Source: an uncultured Prevotellaceae bacterium
GTDB taxonomy: Bacteria; Bacteroidota; Bacteroidia; Bacteroidales; Bacteroidaceae
Length of the DNA stretch: 64,000 nt
Assembly: GCA_945865175.1 (NCBI GenBank)
Contig: CAMBDA010000002.1
Coordinates: 1-64,000 of the forward strand
Direction: 5' to 3'
How positions within the stretch are numbered: position 1 is the stretch's first letter; each line of letters begins with the position of its first letter. Position numbers and translations under genes: made by a program. The notes beneath the pieces were generated by a model. It had not been told where the DNA came from. It did no database searches and worked only from the letters and a program-made list of their open reading frames with translations. Shown piece by piece: positions 8,900 to 17,704 of this stretch.

Positions 8900-11059
8900 T
8901 TATCTGTCAAACAGTTCGAAGGTAACCTTGGCACCAATCTCGGAATATTTCCAATTGGCAAACGAGGCAAAGACACCCACATCGAAGACACGGGTGCCCA
9001 TGCCATAGCCAAGTTCGATGTAGGGACGCAAGTGGGGTACGATGAGAGCACCGGCATAGAGACGCTCCGAGAACACGTGACGCGAAAGACGTCCAAAATA
9101 GGGGAACAGGAGGAAAGGGGTTTCATAGGTGACATTGGCACTGGCATACTGTCGGGAAGAGTTGTACCACCGTGAGTCGAGCAGCTGGAACACACCTCCC
9201 ATGTCATCGTTCCACCCCGTGGGCAGATTGGAACGCCTGAAGTTCACATAGTCAATAAAATACATTCCCTTGCTTCTGGAATAGCCGCCCCATGCCAGCC
9301 GATAGAAGAGCTGTCGGATGGGGCCCAGAGGGATATGGTGCTGCCAGTCAATCTCCAGACGTCCGTAGCTGTCGGCATGAGAGAGGACACCCTTGAGCCC
9401 ATGCTCACAATCCAGGCTTATCGTAGGATAACGCGAGTAGAGGTTTACCTTGCGTTTCCCGTCGCGATAATAATGCTGTCTGGGAGTCCATGTAAGGCGG
9501 AAACCGGGTGCAAAACTGTTGTAGATTCTCGGGATGTAGACCGTTGACCAGTCAGGGCCCAGCTGGCCGTCGGTCGCCGGGTCGTAGCGTTTGGAGTCTG
9601 TTCGCTGGTGCAGATCAAGCTTCACGTCCAGCGAAAGCCCGTTCACAATCTCCCATTTGTGCCTGAACTTCACATACAGGTCGTTATAGTAGCGCAATTT
9701 CAAGTCATCAAAGTTGAAGAGACTGTCGGGAATATCCTTCAGATAGTCAATATAGGCACTGCTGTAGATGCGGTTGCCATTACCAATCTCCATCGACACG
9801 CCCGTACATCGGGAAGGCAAATAGTCATACGAAGTCAACAGGTTCCAGTAGAAATCGCTTTGCTTGAAGTTGTAACCCAAGCGGGGTGTCACCTGCAGGA
9901 GGCGGTCACCGGAGAAACGATGCTGGAAATTCAGCTTCATACTGTAGGAGATGCCCCTGGAAGGGCTGTAGCCCAGTCTGAAAGGATTGAAAAGAGGCGA
10001 CATCCTCAACGAACTCTCCTCGCCGAAACGGAATGTATGGGAATCGGCCAGCACATCGCCCACCTTGCGCCAGCGCAATCCTCTGATGCTGTCATGCGGC
10101 AGGGAATGGGCCGAATCGAGGTGGAGCTGGTGGGCACGATAAATACCTTTTTCCTCGGATGTGAGCGGCTCAGGTCGCAGGGTGCGGAAGCACTCGGCAT
10201 CGCAATGCAGGGTGCTGGTGTCGGTGCGCAAGGTGTAGAAACTGCTGAGGTCGAGATTGTCCCTGACCGGCTGCTCCACCACGGGGAAAATGTCATCATA
10301 TTGCAGCAGAGCCAGATAGTGTCCGTCCAGTCTGTTACCAAAGAAACGGAATGTCCCGTCGACGGCCACCCTGCAAGGCAGCAGTCGCTCGGGGGTATCT
10401 TCGGCACCCATTGTCAGGTCCACCGTGCAGGCAAAGAACTCGGAATAGACCTTCATCTTCATGGTCCGCACCGTCATGGAGGTCTCGCTCACGGTCATCG
10501 ACCCGTCGACCAGTTGGGAACTGCTGTAGCGCGGGATAAAGGAAATGAAATACATGCGTTTCCCCTCCTCTCCCCCTACGCTGTCCACCTGGAAACGATA
10601 ATACTTGCGTCCCACAGGCGAGAGCGGAGAGAGCAGATGCTGGTCAATCATATAGGTGGAATAGACGTTGAGGTGAAAGTATTCCGGCAACTGGAAGTCG
10701 GCACGCCAAATCCGGTTCATCGTGCCGCTCTGGGAAAGGATTTTAATGTCATAGGTGCCGGGGGCATTGAAATGAAGGTTACTGACAGTTTCGCTGATGT
10801 ATTCACGCTCGCGGGGATTCATCTTGAACATGGAGGGAAGATAGCGGAGCATGAAATTCTTGCGTTTCACCCGCACCACGCCCTTTACATACAACCTTGC
10901 CTCATATCCTCCCACCTCTGCACTGAAGTCGGGGGCGGACGCAAACACCCGCTGCATGACATCGTCCGCAGCGGGCATACGCATATCCTTGCGATGGGTG
11001 CGGGCACACACCTGTCCTCCCACCAGCAACATACAAAGAAAACACACAATCCCCCTCAT
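8900..11059 (-). CDS. DUF5686-type outer-membrane protein
   Basis: A 719-aa exported protein. The start at 11059 is chosen because the frame upstream of it overlaps the metallopeptidase gene, and because it gives a good signal peptide (MRGIVCFLCMLLVGGQVCA) 14 bases after that gene's stop. It matches the Bacteroidetes DUF5686 family by overall pattern: a basic stretch VKRKNFMLRYLP, an alternating beta-rich middle, and a long C-terminal half of amphipathic strands ending in a barrel-like terminus (KVTFELFDR). The carboxypeptidase-regulatory-like domain often found at the N-terminus of this family is absent. Function is unknown; the family is thought to be outer-membrane anchored. Confidence 0.75.
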   Translation of the reverse strand: MRGIVCFLCMLLVGGQVCARTHRKDMRMPAADDVMQRVFASAPDFSAEVGGYEARLYVKGVVRVKRKNFMLRYLPSMFKMNPREREYISETVSNLHFNAPGTYDIKILSQSGTMNRIWRADFQLPEYFHLNVYSTYMIDQHLLSPLSPVGRKYYRFQVDSVGGEEGKRMYFISFIPRYSSSQLVDGSMTVSETSMTVRTMKMKVYSEFFACTVDLTMGAEDTPERLLPCRVAVDGTFRFFGNRLDGHYLALLQYDDIFPVVEQPVRDNLDLSSFYTLRTDTSTLHCDAECFRTLRPEPLTSEEKGIYRAHQLHLDSAHSLPHDSIRGLRWRKVGDVLADSHTFRFGEESSLRMSPLFNPFRLGYSPSRGISYSMKLNFQHRFSGDRLLQVTPRLGYNFKQSDFYWNLLTSYDYLPSRCTGVSMEIGNGNRIYSSAYIDYLKDIPDSLFNFDDLKLRYYNDLYVKFRHKWEIVNGLSLDVKLDLHQRTDSKRYDPATDGQLGPDWSTVYIPRIYNSFAPGFRLTWTPRQHYYRDGKRKVNLYSRYPTISLDCEHGLKGVLSHADSYGRLEIDWQHHIPLGPIRQLFYRLAWGGYSRSKGMYFIDYVNFRRSNLPTGWNDDMGGVFQLLDSRWYNSSRQYASANVTYETPFLLFPYFGRLSRHVFSERLYAGALIVPHLRPYIELGYGMGTRVFDVGVFASFANWKYSEIGAKVTFELFDR

Positions 11060-11073
11060 CCCTGTAGCCAGGC

Positions 11074-11748
11074 TTAGTCCCTGCGTCCCAAGAAAATGGA
11101 GACGTAGTATACCAAGGTTGCCAGGGAACTGAGCGCAGCCACTACATAGGTGTAGGCAGCCGAGCGGAGGGCATCCACGGCCATGGGATAGCTGGACGGG
11201 CTGACTATATCGGCCTGACGCAACCACCGGGTGGCCCGCATACTGGCATTAATCTCCACGGGCAAAGTGATGAAACTGAAGAGGGTGGTCATGGCGAAGA
11301 GGATGATGCCGCCCAGCATAATCTGGGGGAATGTCTGGATGGTGAAGATGCCTATCAGCAATATCCACTGCATCCAGCTGCTGGCAAAGCTGACAGCAGG
11401 CACCAGGGCACTGCGCATCTTCAGGGGACCATAGGCACAGGCATGCTGCACAGCATGGCCGCATTCATGCGCTGCTACAGCAGCCGCAGCCACACTATAG
11501 GAGGCATACACGTCCTCGCTCAGATTGACGGTCTTGTCTGTAGGGTTGTAGTGGTCGGTGAGCCTTCCACTGGTACTGATAACACGCACATCATAAATGC
11601 CGTGGGCACGTAGCATCATCTCGGCCACCTCCTTGCCCGAATAGGGACACGGCTGTCGGGAATACACCTCAAACTTGCGCTTCAGATTGCTTTGCACCAG
11701 ATAGCTGGCCACTGCAATACCAATAAACAATATCCAATACATACTCAT
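11074..11748 (-). CDS. YugP-type neutral zinc metallopeptidase
   Basis: A 224-aa membrane protein with an N-terminal helix, the zincin motif HECGH (H94, E95, H98), and two or three C-terminal hydrophobic segments (about 120-225). This is the layout of the Zn_peptidase_2 (YugP) family, whose substrates are unknown. The DDHYNP-like segment before the motif and the NLSEDVYASYS block are typical. It lies downstream of the phosphoesterase gene (29 bases) and just upstream of the DUF5686 gene, so the three are probably co-transcribed. Confidence 0.9.
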   Translation of the reverse strand: MSMYWILFIGIAVASYLVQSNLKRKFEVYSRQPCPYSGKEVAEMMLRAHGIYDVRVISTSGRLTDHYNPTDKTVNLSEDVYASYSVAAAAVAAHECGHAVQHACAYGPLKMRSALVPAVSFASSWMQWILLIGIFTIQTFPQIMLGGIILFAMTTLFSFITLPVEINASMRATRWLRQADIVSPSSYPMAVDALRSAAYTYVVAALSSLATLVYYVSIFLGRRD

Positions 11749-11777
11749 TTTTCTAATCTTATTTAAACGTTAAACAA

Positions 11778-13634
11778 TCATTCCTTTACGCTCAGCAGCC
11801 CCACCGTACCATCGGTGCTGGTGAAGAGCACACGCCGTCCTGAAAGGGGCACCACAGTGCTAATCAGGCTGTTGCCCACATGGTGGCGCCACAAGAGACG
11901 GCCCGTGAAAGCCTCCACGGCAAAAACCATGCCTTCCTTGGTGCTGCCATACACCACACCGTCCTTCTCCACAGGCATGCTGGGCGCATGTTCGTATCCG
12001 AAACCCACGTTGCAGGCCCACAGTTCTCTGGGCACCCGCTCTTCTGCCGAATAGCACACCAGGCTGTCCTGCATGGTCTTGCTGTATATACGGCGGCCAT
12101 CAGCACTCAGGCCCACCGTCTCGCGCACCATCGACTGCTTGGTGCGCCACACTTGGGCACCCGTAGCCAGGTCTACGGCCGTGAGGGCCCTTTCGGGGTC
12201 TGCGATGAAGACCATGCCATGCGAGGTCACAGGCCAAACGGCAGCCGGACTGTAATGCGAGTGGGTCTTCTGGGTGTGCCACTGCCACTGCTCGCGTCCT
12301 GTTTTCCTGTCCAGGGCATACAGGGTATTGTCCCAGGCACCGAACACCACGCTGCTGGCTGTTACAAGCGGCTTGGTCTCGATATAGTCCTTCACCTGAT
12401 CGTATTGCCACACCAGACGGCCCGCACGCAACGACAGCGCACGCATGCACCCATCACTGGCACCAGCAAAAACCATGCCACGATGAATGGCCACCGCCCC
12501 CAATACCGGGCCCTGGCACTCATGACGCCAACGCAGACAGCCGCTTTTGGCATCAAAGGCATATATGCTGCCATCGGCCGAGCCTGTTACCACCCTACCC
12601 TTGTCCACGGCCGGCGTACCCACGATACGCGCCCCTGTGGCCGCAGTCCAGAGCAGGCGGCCGTCCAGAAGGTCATAGGCCGAGAGGCGACCCAGGTCAT
12701 CCCCCACGTACACCCGCCTGCCATCTGTGCAGGGAGAGGAATAGATGCCCACTCCCGTATGCTGCAGCCACACACGTTCCACCTGGGCATAGCGCGCATT
12801 GTCAGCATCACTGGGATACCGGATGGGGTCCTGCGTGCCGGGACGGTCGCCATGGAGCGGGAAACTGGCAAAGTGGACGGCTGACATGCCTATCTCCTGA
12901 ACACTCACATGGATGCTGTCGTCCGTGACCTCGTACAAGCCATAGCCACCCCTGTCCTGGGCATCGCTGCGGTAGTTGGCCCGCACCAGCACGCCTGGCA
13001 CTCCGTCATAACTGAGATTGCGCATGGCGTGGTAGTGTCCGCCGATGCAAAGCCTCACGTTGTAACGTCGGAGGAGTTCGGTGGCCTGGTACCAGTTGTC
13101 CACATCTCCCTCCATCAGCGGATAGTGGGTGACTATGACAACGGGGTCGGAAGCCGGATAACCTGCCATACATTCCTCCAGCCAGGTGAGATCCTGTGGC
13201 ACCACATGACCCAGGGCCATGCGCATGAGCGGACCGGTGTTGAATCCCAGGAAATGGACACCCTGATGGCTGTGCTGGAATCGCTCATAGCCGAACACCT
13301 GCTGCCATGCCGTACAGCCGCTGTCACTCCATTTGGTTTCATGGTTGCCCAGCACGATATAGTAAGGCACCTGCAGATGGGAGAGGCATTCCTTCACGGA
13401 CAGCAGGGTGGCACGGTCGCCACACTCGCTCACATCACCGGTCACCAGTACAAAGTCGATACCCTGTGAGGCATTGATATGCGCAATGCTGCGCATCAGG
13501 TCATCGGTGTGGGGCCCCTCACTGCCCGTGAGATGGATGTCGGTGAGCTGTGCAAAACGGAAATGACGTGCCCTGACAAAGAGCGTGGCCAGCAAGCATA
13601 CGGCCAAAAACGCAAATCTTATCTTCAAATTCAT
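11778..13634 (-). CDS. Secreted metallophosphoesterase fused to PQQ-type beta-propeller
   Basis: A 618-aa two-domain protein with an N-terminal signal segment (residues 1-22). Residues about 26-270 form a calcineurin-like phosphoesterase with all metal-site motifs: DIH (D32, H34), GDVSE (D67), GNHE (N97, H98), THYP and GHYH. Residues about 300-618 form a beta-propeller of PQQ-like repeats (for example GRLLW, GCLRW, GRLVW and GREQW at repeat ends). The start at 13634 is chosen because a TTTG-19-TATCTTTG promoter lies 23-53 bases upstream; longer starts would run into it. Substrate unknown. The propeller could bind a partner or cell-wall ligand. Confidence 0.88.
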   Translation of the reverse strand: MNLKIRFAFLAVCLLATLFVRARHFRFAQLTDIHLTGSEGPHTDDLMRSIAHINASQGIDFVLVTGDVSECGDRATLLSVKECLSHLQVPYYIVLGNHETKWSDSGCTAWQQVFGYERFQHSHQGVHFLGFNTGPLMRMALGHVVPQDLTWLEECMAGYPASDPVVIVTHYPLMEGDVDNWYQATELLRRYNVRLCIGGHYHAMRNLSYDGVPGVLVRANYRSDAQDRGGYGLYEVTDDSIHVSVQEIGMSAVHFASFPLHGDRPGTQDPIRYPSDADNARYAQVERVWLQHTGVGIYSSPCTDGRRVYVGDDLGRLSAYDLLDGRLLWTAATGARIVGTPAVDKGRVVTGSADGSIYAFDAKSGCLRWRHECQGPVLGAVAIHRGMVFAGASDGCMRALSLRAGRLVWQYDQVKDYIETKPLVTASSVVFGAWDNTLYALDRKTGREQWQWHTQKTHSHYSPAAVWPVTSHGMVFIADPERALTAVDLATGAQVWRTKQSMVRETVGLSADGRRIYSKTMQDSLVCYSAEERVPRELWACNVGFGYEHAPSMPVEKDGVVYGSTKEGMVFAVEAFTGRLLWRHHVGNSLISTVVPLSGRRVLFTSTDGTVGLLSVKE

Positions 13635-13656
13635 GCGGATATTCACTTTATCTCCA

Positions 13657-13687
13657 CAAAGATAAGGCAATCCTGCGAAATGGCAAA
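13657..13687 (-). promoter_or_regulatory. Promoter of the phosphoesterase-propeller gene
   Basis: On the minus strand, TTTG (13684-13687), 19 bases, then TATCTTTG (13657-13664): both Bacteroidetes consensus elements at consensus spacing, with an expected start near 13650 and a leader of about 16 bases. Confidence 0.75.
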
Positions 13688-13718
13688 ATATGCAGGCCTA
13701 TTTTATGTGATGTTAACT

Positions 13719-13748
13719 AAAAAAGGGTGCGCCGCAAGCGACGCACCC
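13719..13748 (-). terminator. Rho-independent terminator of the GLUG protein gene
   Basis: On the minus strand a GC-rich hairpin (GGGTGCG stem, 13725-13748) is followed by six T residues (13719-13724). It starts 28 bases past the stop of the 1288-aa gene and separates that gene from the phosphoesterase promoter. Confidence 0.85.
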
Positions 13749-13776
13749 CATGATAAGGTTGATGGAAAAAGGATGA

Positions 13777-16700
13777 TTACTTGAGAACCACCTTCTTCTT
13801 GTTTACGATGTACAGACCCTTGAGGCCCTTCAGGCTGTTGCCGTTGCGTACCTGGGCACCTGCTACGTTCACTACGTTGTAGTTGCACTCTGCAGCATTG
13901 ATGCCTTCAATACCTGTAGCGCCACCGGCTACGATAGCCATGATACGCTCGATGGTGGCCTCGTCGACAATCTCAGAACCGTGAACATAGTAGGTGAGCA
14001 CAACGTCCTTGTCCTGCTCAACTTCGCCGTTCATGGTAACCATTCCGGCAGGAACAGTAACATAGAGCAGCTTGCTGGTGGTGATAGGCTCAGCCAAATC
14101 CACGTTGATAAAGCCACCGTTTACGGTAACAGTACCCTCTATGTATTCACCTGCGAAGTAGTCGTAGATGGTAATCTGCTTGTCTGCAGCCACTTCTGCC
14201 AATCTGGAACCAGTGGTGAGGGTGATGCGGTTCATGGTGGACACGAGGGTTACATTGTCGCGGGTAGCGATTACGTTCTCGCTGGCGTCAGCGATGACAT
14301 AGCGCTTGTCTACGTCTACGTATGCCACAGTCAGTGTAGAACCCTGGTCGCTGGCAGGACCTGACTGCCACAGACGCATTTCGCTACCACCGGCACCACC
14401 GGAGCGGTTGATCCAGTAGCCGTTGACACCCAGACCGAAGGTGCTGTCGTCCTTCTGGCCGATTTCCCATACAGTAGGCTCTGCAGTCATCAGAGGAGCC
14501 TGACCGTTGCCGGCAGCATCCAGATGCAGATACTTGCCCTCACCGGCAGCGAGGTTCATCACCTTGTAGCCGTCGTAGGGATTGCCATAGAAACTCCAGA
14601 GATACTTGTCGGTGGCCAGGCTCTCGGTAACCATGTTGTATACCTCGGCTTCCTCGCCCTCATACTGGAGGTACTTGTTGGGCTCGTGCATGTTGATAAT
14701 CTCGTACCACTTGGCATCAGCGAAGCTCTCGCTGGCCTCGAACGGAGTGTTCACGGTCACGGGAATGTCGAAGGTCTGGTCACCCTCTACCACACCCTCG
14801 GGAGCAACAGCCTCCACGAACGCGGGAGTAAGCACGGGCGGGAAGGCCTCGCCTACAGTGGCGGTAGTCTTCTGGGTGCGTACGTTCTTCTTGTCCAACA
14901 GCTGGTAGTAGGTAACCTGTGCAAATGCGGGATGCTCAAATTCGGGATACTCCTCAGCAGGAACCACCTCGAAGGCGAAGATAGAACCGCCGTCGCAGTT
15001 CCAGCTGCCAATCTCATTGCCACCCCAGTCGTTCCACCATGCGCCCTGGTCGCCAGTGCTGGTGTTAAGACCGATGTAGAAGCCATCCTTTGACATGGAA
15101 GGATCGAACAGCAGGTTCCACTGGTTGTAACCGGTAGACCAGGTGTCGAACGAAGACATGCAAGCGTCGCCAGCAGCAGCGTTGTAAATACGTACGGGCT
15201 GGAAGCGGCCATTCAGGCTGCCATTTGTTACGAAGTAGTACATAGAAGCTGCGCCTTCGGGCTCAGCAACCTCGGGCTGACGAGCGCCGTTGCCGGCAAA
15301 CTTCAGGTACTTGCCTGTGCGGGTGTTCTTGATGTAGTACAGCTTGGGAGCATCACCGGTGGTGAACTCGGGCACTACATTGTTGGTGTAGCTGCCACAG
15401 ATGCTGTTCACCTGAGCGGTGCTTACGGGAGAGGGATAGCCGTCCTGGCCAATCTGCTGACCCATACCCAGCTTGTATGCCAGCTCACCGCTGGCAAGCA
15501 TCTCTGCAGAAGCCAGCTCGCCCTGCTGAGAGTTTGCAAAGTACTTGTTGACCCATACATTGTTCATGTTGCAGTTGCCTACGTTGCGGCTGATGGTATG
15601 AGTATCGTTCTCGCCTACCTCAATGTCGCCCACCATCAGACAGTTGATGAGGGTTGTAGCGCTACTAGCCCAACCAATGAGACCACCACAGTTGGAGGTA
15701 CCGCCAGTGGTGGTGAGCTTACCTGCGAACACGCAGTTCTTGAGGGTGACAGGATTGTCGGAAACGGCCAGAATACCAGCGTTGGTGGCATCGCCCTGCA
15801 GGCTGCTCTCGATGGTGACAGTGCTCAGCACGTTCTCGATGACAGCACCGGACTTCCAGATGTGAGAAGCCACACCGGCTGCATACTTACCGTTGCTGGT
15901 GATGGTACCGTCGATCCAGAGGTTCTTCACGGTACCCATCAGGCACTGGAAGAGAGCACAGTTCTCCGAACCGTCGGTCTTCACACGCTTGATAGTAACC
16001 TTGTGGCCCTGGCCATCAAATACACCGTCGAAATCGTGATAGTCGATACCGATGGACATGTTGTAGTCCGAGAAGTCGATGTCGGCGGTCAGGCGTGCAT
16101 TGCGTGTATTGTCGACAGTATTGATGATAGTGGCATACCAATAGAGCTGCTTGGCATTGGCAATCTCATAAGCACCGTCAACCATCTCGAATGCATTAAC
16201 ATCTACGTGTCCGCAGACAGCGCAGATACCATCCTCATAAGTGTGGGGAGGAATTACCTGAGGCTCATTGGTGTATACCATATTTTCGCTCAGGGCGGCA
16301 CCATCGCAGCGCAGACCCTCGGAGCAGTTCAGATAAACCTGCTTGTGACCCTCATTGATAACAGGATGAGCATCCTCACCCAGACACTGGGTGTAGACGA
16401 TGTTCTGCTGGTTGCCATTGAGCAGGTAGCACAGGCGACCGCTGGTTACATCCTCTTCGGTGATGGCGGTGCAGCCATTGTTGCCCAGATTCTCGTAGCA
16501 GTTGTTGACAGTGGGATTGCTGCGAACAAAGGAGTTCGAGCCTTCCACACCACTTACTGTGGCAATGCTGTAGCAGTTGGTGAGGACACCGCCAGAAGTC
16601 CAGCCAGAGATGGCAGCAGACTCGTTGTCACCAGAGATGGTACCAGTAACATAGCAGTTGCTAATCTGGAAGGAGCACTTGCCCTCCATGTTCACACCGA

Positions 16701-17643
16701 TGATACCAGCCACGTTCTGTGCAGAACCTGTCATGGTACCCTCGTTGCCCAGACGGTCCATTACGATGGTACCACCATTGATACCACCACCAATGATACC
16801 CATGAAGGCCTTACCCGTGAAGGAGCAGGTAGCATCGAGCACCAGGTTCTTCACCTCTGAGTCGCCGGTAATGGCACCCACGAGACCTACATAGTCTGCC
16901 TCGGGCATATTGATGACCAGGTTGCTGATCCTGTGGCCCTGTCCATTGAGGCTACCGTTGAAAGGAGTGGCCTTGGAACCGATGGGAGCCATTTCCACAC
17001 CAGCCATGTCGATGTCGGCAGTGAGCGCAGCCTTAACGCCAGTGGCACCCTTGGCCACAAAGGCAGACAGTTCCTTCAGGTCGGCAGCGTTGTTAATCTG
17101 GTATACGCCGTCCACCTGTTCCAGTGTAGTGGAAACGGGATTGACATTGGTGACACGCAGGTTGCGAATCTGCAGGGTGGCAGAACTGTTGTTACCGAAG
17201 TCGAAACGAATCTTGCTACCCACCTTACCGAAGTCCCACTCGGCAACAGCTCTAGAAACCTCCACAACCTTCTCTGTCCACTCGGATACTGCGGGTGTAC
17301 CGCCGAAATTGATGGAACGTCCTCCCTGCCAGGGAGAGAAGAAGAACTCCAGCTCGTTACCAATCTCCTGATCAGCTGTGTACTCAAAAATGATGTACTT
17401 GTAGTCCTCTGTCAGCGCGGCTTCCAGAGGGAAGGTGGCGCAGAAGGGGTCAGCCCCCACGCACTTTACCACATACTCATTCTCTGCGGTTTCTGTGATT
17501 TCGACATTGTTCTTGTCGCCCTCGTTGTAGTCCAACTTCAGGGTCACATCCTCCGCATAGGCTGCCTTAGGGGCAAGCAGAGCAACAGCTGCAAGCATTG
17601 GTGCACATGTGAACCAACGCATGAAAGTCTTTAATTGCTTCAT
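13777..17643 (-). CDS. Large secreted GLUG-repeat surface protein
   Basis: A 1288-aa exported protein with a signal peptide ending at AYA (about residue 30). Then follow a beta-sandwich-like region (about 31-170), a GLUG-type beta-helical module (about 178-440), a short segment with a CxxC knuckle (GICAVCGHVD, near 470), a second related module (about 480-760), two beta-trefoil-like blocks (about 775-930 and 965-1110), and a C-terminal tail VAGAQVRNG...GLYIVNKKKVVLK resembling a type IX secretion sorting tail. No catalytic motif is apparent, so adhesion or glycan binding is likely but unproven. The first GLUG module is clearly related to the C-terminal module of the CotH-kinase protein encoded just upstream. 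Confidence 0.78.
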   Translation of the reverse strand: MKQLKTFMRWFTCAPMLAAVALLAPKAAYAEDVTLKLDYNEGDKNNVEITETAENEYVVKCVGADPFCATFPLEAALTEDYKYIIFEYTADQEIGNELEFFFSPWQGGRSINFGGTPAVSEWTEKVVEVSRAVAEWDFGKVGSKIRFDFGNNSSATLQIRNLRVTNVNPVSTTLEQVDGVYQINNAADLKELSAFVAKGATGVKAALTADIDMAGVEMAPIGSKATPFNGSLNGQGHRISNLVINMPEADYVGLVGAITGDSEVKNLVLDATCSFTGKAFMGIIGGGINGGTIVMDRLGNEGTMTGSAQNVAGIIGVNMEGKCSFQISNCYVTGTISGDNESAAISGWTSGGVLTNCYSIATVSGVEGSNSFVRSNPTVNNCYENLGNNGCTAITEEDVTSGRLCYLLNGNQQNIVYTQCLGEDAHPVINEGHKQVYLNCSEGLRCDGAALSENMVYTNEPQVIPPHTYEDGICAVCGHVDVNAFEMVDGAYEIANAKQLYWYATIINTVDNTRNARLTADIDFSDYNMSIGIDYHDFDGVFDGQGHKVTIKRVKTDGSENCALFQCLMGTVKNLWIDGTITSNGKYAAGVASHIWKSGAVIENVLSTVTIESSLQGDATNAGILAVSDNPVTLKNCVFAGKLTTTGGTSNCGGLIGWASSATTLINCLMVGDIEVGENDTHTISRNVGNCNMNNVWVNKYFANSQQGELASAEMLASGELAYKLGMGQQIGQDGYPSPVSTAQVNSICGSYTNNVVPEFTTGDAPKLYYIKNTRTGKYLKFAGNGARQPEVAEPEGAASMYYFVTNGSLNGRFQPVRIYNAAAGDACMSSFDTWSTGYNQWNLLFDPSMSKDGFYIGLNTSTGDQGAWWNDWGGNEIGSWNCDGGSIFAFEVVPAEEYPEFEHPAFAQVTYYQLLDKKNVRTQKTTATVGEAFPPVLTPAFVEAVAPEGVVEGDQTFDIPVTVNTPFEASESFADAKWYEIINMHEPNKYLQYEGEEAEVYNMVTESLATDKYLWSFYGNPYDGYKVMNLAAGEGKYLHLDAAGNGQAPLMTAEPTVWEIGQKDDSTFGLGVNGYWINRSGGAGGSEMRLWQSGPASDQGSTLTVAYVDVDKRYVIADASENVIATRDNVTLVSTMNRITLTTGSRLAEVAADKQITIYDYFAGEYIEGTVTVNGGFINVDLAEPITTSKLLYVTVPAGMVTMNGEVEQDKDVVLTYYVHGSEIVDEATIERIMAIVAGGATGIEGINAAECNYNVVNVAGAQVRNGNSLKGLKGLYIVNKKKVVLK

Positions 17644-17704
17644 AAGCGAAAAATTGTTTAGTTAATAATTGAATGTTTTTTATCATTGTTTTCTATTGCT
17701 TTTA

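Noticed and set aside
9608-11077. Plus-strand open frame of 489 codons
   Set aside because: Mirror of the DUF5686 gene; no signal, domain or promoter.
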